Source: Pseudomonas simiae (GTDB taxonomy: Bacteria > Pseudomonadota > Gammaproteobacteria > Pseudomonadales > Pseudomonadaceae). From it: a DNA stretch of 64,000 bases. Numbering within the stretch: position 1 is the stretch's first letter; each line of letters opens with the position of its first letter. Below are positions 51,981 through 60,364 of this stretch, one piece after another. Below the pieces are notes generated by a model. The model saw only the letters and a program-made list of their open reading frames with translations, did no database searches and was not told where the DNA came from. The stretch is from the NCBI RefSeq assembly GCF_900111895.1, contig NZ_FOKB01000006.1, positions 62,001-126,000 of the forward strand, written 5' to 3'. The position numbers and the translations under genes were made by a program.

Positions 51981-52792
51981 TTTTTATCTTCCCAGCCGAC
52001 CTGGTAGAGCTTGCCCAGTGACTTGTCCAACGCCGCACGGACGGCGGGCGAGTGCTGGTAGATGTCGACGAACTTGATCACGCGCGGGTCGGTCTTGCTC
52101 TTGGGCTGGATCACAAACTGGATCACGTACTCCGGGTGGTCAAGGCCATCGAACAGCAGTGCCGACTCGGCATCGAAGGTCTTGGACAGGCGGATATACG
52201 CCGGGTAACCCTGCACCAGGTCGGCGTCGTCATAGGCGCGTACCAGTTGCACGGCCTCGACTTGCAGGATCTTGATCTTCTTCGGGTTGGAAACGATGTC
52301 CTCTTCGGTGGCCTTGTAGCCTACGCCCGGTTTAAGGGTGATCAGCCCGGCCTTGGCCAGCAGTTGCAGGCCGCGGCCGCTGTTGATCGGGTCATTGGCA
52401 ATCGCCACGCTGGCGCCCTGGGGCAGGTCGTTGATGCTCTTGTACTGCTTCGAATACAGGCCGACGTTGTTGATGATGCCCGGCGCGTACGGCACCAGGT
52501 CAAAGCCGGCGGCGGCCTTGGCGTTTTCCAGGAACGGGATGTGCTGGAAGTAGTTCACGTCGATATCCCCCGCCGCCAGGCTGACGTTGGGGGCAATCCA
52601 GTCGGTGAACTCCACCAGTTCAACCTTAAGGCCTTGCTTGCCGGCTTCGGCAACGGCGGCCTCAAGGGGAATGGCGAAGGCTGCTGTGGTGCCGATCTTC
52701 AACGGTGCCTCGGCGGCGAACACCACCGAGCTGAACAAACCCAAGGCCAGTGCCAGTGCTTTGACTGGGTGGGTAAGCAGTGTCTTTTTCAT
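51977..52792 (-). CDS. metQ: MetQ-type substrate-binding protein
   Basis: The 271-residue NlpA/MetQ protein has a signal peptide ending near VVFA-AE and lacks a lipobox Cys. It contains LVEFTDWIAPNVSLAAGDID and FQHIPFLENA. The start at 52792 removes 12 residues of a longer frame. It is the second MetQ-like protein of the window and is clearly diverged from the one at 39438. Confidence 0.9.
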   Translation of the reverse strand: MKKTLLTHPVKALALALGLFSSVVFAAEAPLKIGTTAAFAIPLEAAVAEAGKQGLKVELVEFTDWIAPNVSLAAGDIDVNYFQHIPFLENAKAAAGFDLVPYAPGIINNVGLYSKQYKSINDLPQGASVAIANDPINSGRGLQLLAKAGLITLKPGVGYKATEEDIVSNPKKIKILQVEAVQLVRAYDDADLVQGYPAYIRLSKTFDAESALLFDGLDHPEYVIQFVIQPKSKTDPRVIKFVDIYQHSPAVRAALDKSLGKLYQVGWEDKK

Positions 52793-52845
52793 AGTCGATT
52801 TCCAGTCATAAGGTGTAGGTACGAGCAATGAGGATCTATTTTTGA

Positions 52846-54198
52846 TTAGTGTCTGTAGGTGGAGCCGGTGTGCTGTTCGGGTAAGCGGGCGCTGCCATGG
52901 AAGACCTTTTCGCGCAGCGTGCCGTGCTCATAGGCGGTCTTGTACGACCCGCGCTTTTGCAACTCCGGCACCACCAGGTCGATGAAGTCCACGTAGCTTT
53001 CCGGCGTGACGATGCGCGTGAGGTTGAAGCCATCCAGGCCGGTTTCGCTGATCCAGGATTCCAGCTCATCGGCGACCTGTTCCGGTGAGCCGACCAAGGT
53101 GATGTAGCGTCCGCCCAAGGCGTGCTGTTCCAGTAACTTGCGCCGGGTCCAGTCGTTGTTTTGCAGGTTCTTGGTGGCCGACTGGATCGCGTTGCTCTTT
53201 ACGTACTGGATCGGCTCGTCCAGCTCGTACTGGGCGAAATCAATCGCGGTGGACGCCGAAAAATGTGCCACGCCGGCTTCCGCGCTGGCGTAGCTCAGGT
53301 ATTCGGCGTGCTTTTCCCAGGCCAGCGCTTCAGTGGCGCCCACGATTACGTTGAGGCCCATGAACACCTTGATGTCATCCGGGTTGCGCCCGGCCTCCAC
53401 GGCGCTGGCGCGTACCTTGTCCACCTGGACCTTGGTCGCGGCCTTGTTCTGCCCGCTGATAAACACACATTCGGCATGCCGGCCGGCGAACAGCAAACCA
53501 CGGTCCGAACTGCCGGCCTGGAACAGTACCGGCGTACGTTGTGGCGACGGTTCGCACAGGTGATAACCCTCCACCTGGTAGAACTCGCCGTGATGCTCGA
53601 TTTTGTGCACCTTGCCCGGCTGCGCATACACCCGCGTCTGCGGATCATTGAGCACCGCGCCGTCTTCCCAGCTGCCTTCCCAGAGTTTGTACAGCACCTC
53701 TAGGTATTCATCGGCCTGGTCGTAACGGCGGTCATGCTCGACCTGCTCGGTCAGGCCCATGGCCTTGGCGGCACTGTCGAGGTAGCCGGTGACGATGTTC
53801 CAGCCGACTCGGCCACGGCTCAGGTGATCCAGCGTCGACATGCGGCGGGCGAACAGATAAGGCGGCTCGTAGGTGAGGTTGGCCGTAAGGCCAAAGCCGA
53901 GGTTTCGGGTGACGGCCGCCATGGCCGAGACCAGCAGCAGCGGGTCATTCACCGGAAGCTGGATCGACTCTTTGAGCGGCACGTCGATGGAATTCTGATA
54001 GACGTCGTACACGCCGACGATATCGGCGATGAACAAGCCATCGAACAGCCCCCTTTCCAGCGTCTTGGCCAGTTCGGTCCAGTACTCGATCGTCTTGTAT
54101 TCGGTGGACGTGTCCCGTGGATGGGTCCACAGGCCATGATTGATATGCCCGATGCAGTTCATGTTGAACGCATTGAGCAGGATCTTCTTTTTGCTCAT
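52846..54198 (-). CDS. LLM-class flavin monooxygenase (NtaA/DszA type)
   Basis: The 450-residue FMNH2-dependent enzyme is of the NtaA/SnaA/DszA group: LNAFNMNCIGHINHGLWTHP at the start, GRVGWNIVTGYLDSAAKAMG, YDQADEYLEVLYKLW and LFQAGSSDRGLLFAGRHAE. Such enzymes cleave C-S or C-N bonds with reduced flavin supplied by a separate reductase. No reductase gene is seen nearby. Its start shares a base with the stop of the flavoprotein gene upstream. Confidence 0.92.
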   Translation of the reverse strand: MSKKKILLNAFNMNCIGHINHGLWTHPRDTSTEYKTIEYWTELAKTLERGLFDGLFIADIVGVYDVYQNSIDVPLKESIQLPVNDPLLLVSAMAAVTRNLGFGLTANLTYEPPYLFARRMSTLDHLSRGRVGWNIVTGYLDSAAKAMGLTEQVEHDRRYDQADEYLEVLYKLWEGSWEDGAVLNDPQTRVYAQPGKVHKIEHHGEFYQVEGYHLCEPSPQRTPVLFQAGSSDRGLLFAGRHAECVFISGQNKAATKVQVDKVRASAVEAGRNPDDIKVFMGLNVIVGATEALAWEKHAEYLSYASAEAGVAHFSASTAIDFAQYELDEPIQYVKSNAIQSATKNLQNNDWTRRKLLEQHALGGRYITLVGSPEQVADELESWISETGLDGFNLTRIVTPESYVDFIDLVVPELQKRGSYKTAYEHGTLREKVFHGSARLPEQHTGSTYRH

Positions 54199-55391
54199 CA
54201 GATGGTCCCCCGCAGTGGTGGGTTCTCATCGTTGAGGTAATAGTTGCCCACCGCGTGATACTTCCAGCGCACCGGGTCGTGCAGGGTGTGCACGCGGGCG
54301 TTGCGCCAGTGGCGGTCCAGGCCATGTTCGGCCAGGGTCGCCTGGCTGCCTGCGAGTTCGAACAAGGTGCTGCCGGCGGCCAGGGAGATTTCGGTGCTCA
54401 AGGCGCGTACTTCGGCGACGGCGATGGAGGCGGCTGCAACAGTCTCGGCGTTGCTGTCGGCCTGGGCGCGGTCGAGGAATTCGCCCGAACGCTCCAGCAG
54501 TGCCTCGGTGGCATGCAGGCGGATGCTCAGGTGCCCGAAGCTTTTCAGGGTCAGTGGGTCGTCAGTGGCTTTGTCGGTGCCGGAATCGATCCACGGGCGG
54601 GTCTTGGTGCGCACAAAGTGCAGTGCGTCTTCAAAGGCCGCGCGGGCGATACCGGTGTCGATTGCGGCGTGGAGGATCTGCGCCAGCGGGCCGACGGTTG
54701 TAGGGCGCTCGAAGGCGCTCTGGAATGGGATCACGTCCTGTGCGGCGACCCACACGTTATCGAACACCACCGAGCCGCTGCCGGTGGTGCGCTGGCCGAA
54801 GCCGCTCCAGTCGTCGATCACGCTCAACCCTTCACTGTCACGCGGGACAAAAGCCAGTTGCTGCACGCCCTGTTCATCCACCACCGAGGTGGGGATGCGC
54901 TGGGCGTAAATCGCGCCGGTGGCGTAGAACTTGCGGCCGCTGATACGGAAACCGTCACCGTCGCGGGTGATCTTGGTGACGCGGTCGTGAGCAGTCTTGG
55001 TGCCCAGTTCCGCCAGGGCGTTGCCGAAGCGTTGGCCAGCGAGGACTTCGGCGTACAGACGCTTTTGCTGCGCCGGGCTGCCGTTCACGCGCAGCACTTC
55101 CAGTGCATAAAAATGGTTCTGCGGGATCTGGCCCAGGGACGCATCCGCCTGGGCGATCAGGGCAATGACCTTGGCCAGGGTGACGTTGGAAACGCCCGCC
55201 CCGCCGAATGCCTTGGGTACGCTGATACCCCACAGGCCGGAGCGCGAAAACACCTCCAGTTCGGGCAGGGGAAGGCGGCGCTCGCGGTCACGCTGGGCAC
55301 TGTCGCGGCGCAAATCTTCGGCTAGGTCGCTGGCGACAATAAGGGCTTGTTCGTCGCTGGTGATGACCGCGACGGGGTGAGAGAAAGTCAT
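54198..55391 (-). CDS. sfnB: SfnB-type flavoprotein monooxygenase 1
   Basis: The 397-residue acyl-CoA-dehydrogenase-fold protein belongs to the SfnB/DszC group: SGLWGISVPKAFGGAGVSNV, RISGRKFYATGAIYAQ, DDWSGFGQRTTGSGSV, and RHWRNARVHTLHDPVRWKY near the end. SfnB-type enzymes are linked to dimethyl-sulfone and sulfonate use. It follows a paralogue by 24 bases. Confidence 0.88.
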   Translation of the reverse strand: MTFSHPVAVITSDEQALIVASDLAEDLRRDSAQRDRERRLPLPELEVFSRSGLWGISVPKAFGGAGVSNVTLAKVIALIAQADASLGQIPQNHFYALEVLRVNGSPAQQKRLYAEVLAGQRFGNALAELGTKTAHDRVTKITRDGDGFRISGRKFYATGAIYAQRIPTSVVDEQGVQQLAFVPRDSEGLSVIDDWSGFGQRTTGSGSVVFDNVWVAAQDVIPFQSAFERPTTVGPLAQILHAAIDTGIARAAFEDALHFVRTKTRPWIDSGTDKATDDPLTLKSFGHLSIRLHATEALLERSGEFLDRAQADSNAETVAAASIAVAEVRALSTEISLAAGSTLFELAGSQATLAEHGLDRHWRNARVHTLHDPVRWKYHAVGNYYLNDENPPLRGTI

Positions 55392-55415
55392 GGTGTTCTC
55401 CAGATGTCTGGTCGG

Positions 55416-56657
55416 TCAGATCCAGGAATGACGAGCCGGCAAGGTGCCGTTCAGGCGATAAGCGCCCACCGCGTGATACTTCCAGCGCACCGGGTCGTGC
55501 AGGGTGTGTACGCGGGCGTTGCGCCAATGACGGTCGAGGTTGAACTCCGCGAGCGTTGCGCGGCTGCCGGCCAGCTCGAAGAGTTTTTCGCTGACCAGCA
55601 GCGACACTTCGGTGGTCAGCACCTTGGCCTCGGCCACGGCAATCGAGGCACGGGCGGCGGACTGCGCAGTGATCGGCGCGGCGCTGACCTGGTCAAGCAC
55701 CTGGCCGGCCTTGCGCAGCAGGGCCTCGGCGGCGTGCAATTCAATCTTCAATTTGCCGACGTCGGCGATCACATACAGGTCATCGCTGGCGCGTTCGACT
55801 TTGGCATCGATCCACGGGCGCGAGTGTTCACGTACGAACGCGATGGTGTCGTCGAGCGCGCCGCGTGCGATGCCGGCGTCGATGGCCGCCTGGATCAATT
55901 GGGAGACGGCGCCCTGGATATTCGGTGTCTCGCCGATACGCCAGTTTTCCACGACCTGTTCGGCGTCCACTGGCACCTGGTCCAGTAACACGGTGCCGCT
56001 GGCGGTGGTGCGCTGACCGAAGCCTGACCAGTCGTCAACGATGCGCAGCCCTTCGGTGCCACGACGCACAAACGCCATGACCTGCTTGCCGTCATCGTTT
56101 AATGCTTTGACGGCCACCCAGTGCGCAAACAGCGCTCCGGTTGAGTAGAACTTCTGACCGCTGAGCACATAACCATCACCCTCGGCGGTGATGCGCGCCT
56201 TGAGTTCCAGGGTGTTTTTGGTGCCGCGTTCCGGGCCGCCATTGCCGATGCGCCAGCCGTCGAGGACGCTCTGGAACAGCAGCTTTTTCTGGCGTTCGGT
56301 GGCGGCACCCTGCAGCAGGTGCAGGATGCCGAAGTGGTTCTGCGGGATCTGCCCGAGGGCTGGGTCTGCCGCGCTGATGATTGCAAACACGTCGGCCAGG
56401 GTCACGAAAGACACCTGCGGGCCGCCGTACTCACGGGGAATGGAAATACTGCCGAGCCCACTGCGGGTGAACTGTTCGATCTGTGCCCATGGCAGCTTGC
56501 GTTGCTGGTCGCGCTTGGAGGCTTGCAGGCGCGCAGCCTGGGCCAGTTCATGGGCAGCTTTCAGTGCCTCAGCATCGTTGCGCAGCACGGTGGCCGGCAA
56601 CAGCAGGGGAGCAACATCCTGATCGCTCTGGGGGGGTGTTTGAGCCAAGTTAGACAT
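55416..56657 (-). CDS. sfnB: SfnB-type flavoprotein monooxygenase 2
   Basis: The 413-residue paralogue of the next gene has the same landmarks: SGLGSISIPREYGGPQVSFV, LSGQKFYSTGALFAHW, DDWSGFGQRTTASGTV and RHWRNARVHTLHDPVRWKYHAVG. AGGAG precedes the ATG at 56657. It is the first gene of the operon down to metI. The tandem pair may handle different chain lengths or successive oxidations. Confidence 0.88.
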   Translation of the reverse strand: MSNLAQTPPQSDQDVAPLLLPATVLRNDAEALKAAHELAQAARLQASKRDQQRKLPWAQIEQFTRSGLGSISIPREYGGPQVSFVTLADVFAIISAADPALGQIPQNHFGILHLLQGAATERQKKLLFQSVLDGWRIGNGGPERGTKNTLELKARITAEGDGYVLSGQKFYSTGALFAHWVAVKALNDDGKQVMAFVRRGTEGLRIVDDWSGFGQRTTASGTVLLDQVPVDAEQVVENWRIGETPNIQGAVSQLIQAAIDAGIARGALDDTIAFVREHSRPWIDAKVERASDDLYVIADVGKLKIELHAAEALLRKAGQVLDQVSAAPITAQSAARASIAVAEAKVLTTEVSLLVSEKLFELAGSRATLAEFNLDRHWRNARVHTLHDPVRWKYHAVGAYRLNGTLPARHSWI

Positions 56658-56776
56658 CAGCGCCGCTCCTTGGCTGCACGTAATGCCCTGGCGTTGTGCA
56701 CCGGGGTGATCCTGACCATACCGACCTCGCATTCAATGAAATAAAAAAGAAAAATCAGCGATGTCCGGTGGTCCGG

Positions 56777-56832
56777 TGCATATACCCTAAGCTTGTTAAA
56801 TATATAAATAAACTAACTTTTGGGAATATGCA
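56777..56832. promoter_or_regulatory. Imperfect long inverted repeat upstream of the sfnB operon
   Basis: TGCATATACCCTAAG faces CTTTTGGGAATATGCA with 25 AT-rich bases between; most positions match. It lies about 120 bases upstream of the operon start and directly after the 254-residue gene, so it could be an operator or a weak terminator. Confidence 0.4.
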
Positions 56833-56843
56833 TAGAAGGTCTG

Positions 56844-57608
56844 TTACCCCGGCTCGCAGGGCGATCCCGGTGTCCGCGGTTGATAGATCAGCACCGTCCC
56901 GGCCACAGCGGGCGGCACCCCGGCGGCAATGCGTAGGGTGCGCGAGGGCGCCCAGCGAGAATTGTTGCCGACGCGATCCAGAACGCAGTACGTCACCTCC
57001 AGTCGGCAGTCGTCGCCGGCTTCGGTGATCACTGATGAAGGCACCCATACCTGCACCGCCAGACCGACTTCAACGGCCTGGATCTTCGGCAGGTCCAGGC
57101 GCACATCGCCCCAGCGCAGGGTGATCGCATCGCCAGTGTCCATGTTCAGGTAGGGCGCGATGGTCAGGGGAATACCGCGCCGTACCTGACTGGCGTTGAC
57201 GCCAAAGCGGCGGATGGTGTCGGGCAAGCCCACGGGGGCGAGGTTCTGGTTTTCGTCGAGGTACTGTGGCGACGGTTGGCCGCCCGGACAACAGGTCTTC
57301 ACACGTACTCGCCTGACGGCAGAGCGGGCCGGGCACTGGCCGACTTGCATCACTTGGTAATGCACCCGGGCCGGGCCATCCAGCACGAAACTCTCCGGCA
57401 CCCGCAGGTGTGTGAACGCGCCGACCTTGCAGGCGGTTATCCGACGTGAAGCGGCGAAACAGTTATTCCAGAACAGCTCGATCAAGTCGCCTTCGTCCAT
57501 GCCGGGATAGGGTGCGATGTCGACCTGCAGGTGGGTGGCAGCCAGGGCATTGATGCCATTGCCGATGGCCTGAGGCAGTGTCGGCGCGGTGAGCAGGGGG
57601 TGCGTCAT
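56844..57608 (-). CDS. Hypothetical protein with two similar beta-rich repeats
   Basis: The 254-residue protein has two related halves, each with PYPGMDEGDLIELFW or PYLNMDTGDAITLRW, then a short strand-rich segment. There is no clear signal peptide or membrane segment. Similar repeats occur in Pseudomonas surface-associated or toxin-related proteins, but I cannot name the family. AAGGAG lies seven bases before the ATG at 57608. It has no link to the sulfur genes besides position. Confidence 0.7.
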   Translation of the reverse strand: MTHPLLTAPTLPQAIGNGINALAATHLQVDIAPYPGMDEGDLIELFWNNCFAASRRITACKVGAFTHLRVPESFVLDGPARVHYQVMQVGQCPARSAVRRVRVKTCCPGGQPSPQYLDENQNLAPVGLPDTIRRFGVNASQVRRGIPLTIAPYLNMDTGDAITLRWGDVRLDLPKIQAVEVGLAVQVWVPSSVITEAGDDCRLEVTYCVLDRVGNNSRWAPSRTLRIAAGVPPAVAGTVLIYQPRTPGSPCEPG

Positions 57609-57979
57609 AAGTAATCTCCTTGATGCAGCCAGCAGCATTCGCTCCGGACCTTTGGCGCAGGTAAGCGCAGTGGGCCGAACAGAACGATTCAGTGAATAGC
57701 CGGGATAGGATCCAATCCTCTGGGCGCTAGATAAGAGGGTTGGGCAAGGAGCGTCAATGGCGGCAAAGGGCTAAACGGCGGGTTGGAGCAGATTCAGAAG
57801 GGTCTGACTGGGAGCGGGCGTTTCAGATGGATACGACGGGGTGTTTTACAACGTGCAATGAGGCGTTTCTGTAGGAACACGCTTGTGTGGGAGCTGGCTT
57901 GCCTGCGATGCAGATACCTCGGTTTATCCGTCATACCGAGGTGTCTGCATCGCAGGCAAGCCAGCTCCCACAGGGTCGG
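57609..57979. other. Intergenic region upstream of the 254-residue gene
   Basis: These 371 bases hold the promoter of the minus-strand gene and a REPIN; I see no gene. Confidence 0.5.
57887..57971. repeat. REPIN before tcyN
   Basis: GTGGGAGCTGGCTTGCCTGC faces GCAGGCAAGCCAGCTCCCAC with an inner palindrome (CCTCGG/CCGAGG) in the spacer. Confidence 0.9.
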
Positions 57980-58726
57980 TCAGTGAGCCAGGAATTTGCT
58001 CAGGAACTGCTTGGTGCGCTCTTCCTTGGGGTTGGCGAACAATGCCTTGGCTTCGCCTTGTTCCACGATCACCCCCTTGTCGAAGAAGATCACCCGGTTG
58101 GCCACATCCCGGGCAAAGCTCATCTCGTGGGTGACGATGACCATGGTGCGGTTTTCTTCGGCGAGGCTGCGGATGGTTGCCAGCACTTCACCCACCAGTT
58201 CCGGGTCGAGGGCCGAGGTGGGTTCGTCGAACAGAATCACCTCCGGCTCCATCGCCAGCGCACGGGCAATCGCCACGCGCTGTTGCTGGCCGCCCGACAG
58301 GCGCCGTGGGTAGGCGTCTTCCTTGCCCGCCAGGCCCACCCTCGCCAGCAACTTGCGCCCCAAGGCGTCAGCGGCTTCACGCGGCATCTTCTTGACCACG
58401 GTGGGGCCTTCGATGACGTTTTCCAGCGCGGTGCGGTGGGGGAACAGGTTGAAGCTCTGGAACACAAAACCCACGTGCTGGCGCAGGCGCCGCACCAGGC
58501 TTGCCTGCTGGTTGACCGGCTTGCTGCTGTCGATCTCGATGTCGCCCACCTTGATACGCCCGCTGGTGGGTTGTTCGAGGAAATTCAGGCAGCGCAGAAA
58601 GGTGGTCTTGCCAGAACCGCTGGGGCCGATGATGGCGACGACTTCGCCTTCCTTGACCTCCAGGTCGATGCCGTTGAGCACCACCTGGCCCTTGAATTGT
58701 TTGGTCAGTTTTTCAACCACGATCAT
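57980..58726 (-). CDS. tcyN: Cystine ABC ATPase
   Basis: The 248-residue ATPase has Walker A GPSGSGKTT, Q-loop FVFQSFNLFPH, signature LSGGQQQR, Walker B VILFDEPTSALDP and the switch His in VTHEM. With TcyL and TcyJ it forms the high-affinity cystine importer (YecSC-FliY in E. coli). It starts three bases after the tcyL stop. Confidence 0.92.
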   Translation of the reverse strand: MIVVEKLTKQFKGQVVLNGIDLEVKEGEVVAIIGPSGSGKTTFLRCLNFLEQPTSGRIKVGDIEIDSSKPVNQQASLVRRLRQHVGFVFQSFNLFPHRTALENVIEGPTVVKKMPREAADALGRKLLARVGLAGKEDAYPRRLSGGQQQRVAIARALAMEPEVILFDEPTSALDPELVGEVLATIRSLAEENRTMVIVTHEMSFARDVANRVIFFDKGVIVEQGEAKALFANPKEERTKQFLSKFLAH

Positions 58727-58729
58727 GCT

Positions 58730-59395
58730 TCAGGACTCCAGGTCATGCCGGTTGACCCGGTCTTCCAGGCGATTCTGCAAATGCGCCAGGATGCTCGCCA
58801 AAATCCAGTAGATCAGGGCTGCGGAGAGATACATGGTGAAGATTTCGAAGGTCCGTGCCGACACCAATTGCGCCTGGCGGAACAGCTCGGGCACCTGGAT
58901 AGTGGCCGCCAGCGCCGTGTCCTTGACCAGCGAAATGAAGCTGTTGCCCAGCGGCGGTAAGGCCGTGCGCATGGCCTGCGGCAGGATGGCCCGGCGCAGG
59001 GTCTGCGCGCGGGTCATGCCGATACTGGCCGCAGCTTCCCATTGGCCGCGCTCGATGGAACCGATGGCGGCGCGCAGGATTTCACAGGCGTAGGCGGCCA
59101 TGTTCAGCGAAAAGCCGATCATGGCGGCGGGGATCGGATCCAGCTCGATGCCCACTTGCGGCAAGCCGTAGTAGATCAAGAACAGCTGCACCAGCAAGGG
59201 CGTGCCGCGAAAGAACGACACGTAGACTCGGGCGAGCCAGCTCACCAGCTTGAAGCGCGACAGGCGCATCAAGGCCAGGCCGAAGCCCAGCAGCAAACCG
59301 AAAAACATCCCGCCGAGGCTGAGGATCACCGTGTAATACGCGCCCTTGAGCAGAAAGGGCGCGGAGTCCAGCGCGAGTTGGAAACCTGCTTCCAT
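58730..59395 (-). CDS. tcyL: Cystine ABC permease
   Basis: The 221-residue permease has about five membrane segments and the loop GSIERGQWEAAASIGMTRAQTLRRAILPQA. Its start shares one base with the tcyJ stop. Confidence 0.92.
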   Translation of the reverse strand: MEAGFQLALDSAPFLLKGAYYTVILSLGGMFFGLLLGFGLALMRLSRFKLVSWLARVYVSFFRGTPLLVQLFLIYYGLPQVGIELDPIPAAMIGFSLNMAAYACEILRAAIGSIERGQWEAAASIGMTRAQTLRRAILPQAMRTALPPLGNSFISLVKDTALAATIQVPELFRQAQLVSARTFEIFTMYLSAALIYWILASILAHLQNRLEDRVNRHDLES

Positions 59396-60189
59396 TATTG
59401 AGTGACGTCAGCGTTGAAGTACTTCTCGGACAGCTTCTTCAAGGTCCCGTCGGCGCGCAGTTTGTCGAGGGCCTTGTTCACGGCGTCGAGCAGTTCTGGC
59501 TCGCCTTTGCGCAGGGCAATACCGGCTTCCTGACGGGAGAAGGCGTCGCCGGTCACCGAGGTGTCCTTGGCTTTCTTGGCGTATTCCAGGGCGGCCAGGC
59601 GGTCGATCAGGATGGTGTCGATACGGCCGATACGCAGGTCCTGGAACTTGGTCGGGTCGTCGTTGTAAGTCTTGATGATGGCTTTAGGCTGATTGTCCTT
59701 GAGCCATTGCTCGTAGTTGGTACCCAGGCCCACACCGACTTTCTTGCCAGCCAGGTCGTCAGCGGTCTTGATGGTGCCGACGTTCTTGGTCAGGACCAGC
59801 GCCTGAATACCGGAGACGGTGTAAGGCTTGGAGAAATCGTACTTTTTCTTGCGCTCTTCAGAGATGGTCACTTGGTTGACGACCGCATCCAGACGCTTGG
59901 ATTCCAGGGCGGCGAGGATGCCATCCCATGGGGTGGCCTGCAGCTTGACCTTCACGCCCAGCTCCTTGGCCAGCGCTTCGGACAGCTCCACTTCGAAACC
60001 GCTGAGTTTGCCGCTTTCATCGACGAAGCTGAACGGTGGGTAGGTGCCTTCCAGGCCGATCTTGATCTCGCCCGCTTTCTTGATGTTATCCAACTGCTCG
60101 CCAGCCACTGCCTGGCCCAGCAGGCCAGCCCCGAGTGCCAGGCCCAAAGTGCCAACCAACAACGTGCGACGGAATACAGAAATAGTCAT
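59395..60189 (-). CDS. tcyJ: Cystine-binding periplasmic protein
   Basis: The 264-residue solute-binding protein has a signal peptide ending about GQAVAG-E and the pattern GEIKIGLEGTYPPFSFVDE, LSGFEVELSEALAKELG, VVNQVTISEERKKKYDFSKPY. It matches FliY/TcyJ, the cystine-binding protein. It is encoded 175 bases after dcyD, in the same grouping as E. coli fliY-dcyD-yecSC. Confidence 0.92.
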   Translation of the reverse strand: MTISVFRRTLLVGTLGLALGAGLLGQAVAGEQLDNIKKAGEIKIGLEGTYPPFSFVDESGKLSGFEVELSEALAKELGVKVKLQATPWDGILAALESKRLDAVVNQVTISEERKKKYDFSKPYTVSGIQALVLTKNVGTIKTADDLAGKKVGVGLGTNYEQWLKDNQPKAIIKTYNDDPTKFQDLRIGRIDTILIDRLAALEYAKKAKDTSVTGDAFSRQEAGIALRKGEPELLDAVNKALDKLRADGTLKKLSEKYFNADVTQ

Positions 60190-60330
60190 GAAGAGCCCCT
60201 GTGTTTTTTATGTTGAGCGAAGCAGGTGACGCAGTGGTCGTATCCTGCCTTAAAGCGCGTAGCGCGTCTTCGCCTACGGCGCGACTATAAGGCCGGTTTT
60301 TAAGACTTGAAAATAATATAAAATAAATCA

Positions 60331-60351
60331 GTTATTCGCTTTAAGAATAAC
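60331..60351. promoter_or_regulatory. Inverted repeat upstream of tcyJ
   Basis: GTTATTC and GAATAAC form perfect arms around seven bases, between dcyD and tcyJ. It resembles the dyad before oscA and may be a CysB-type operator, or a weak terminator for dcyD. Confidence 0.4.
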
Positions 60352-60364
60352 CGGGTCCGTTTTT

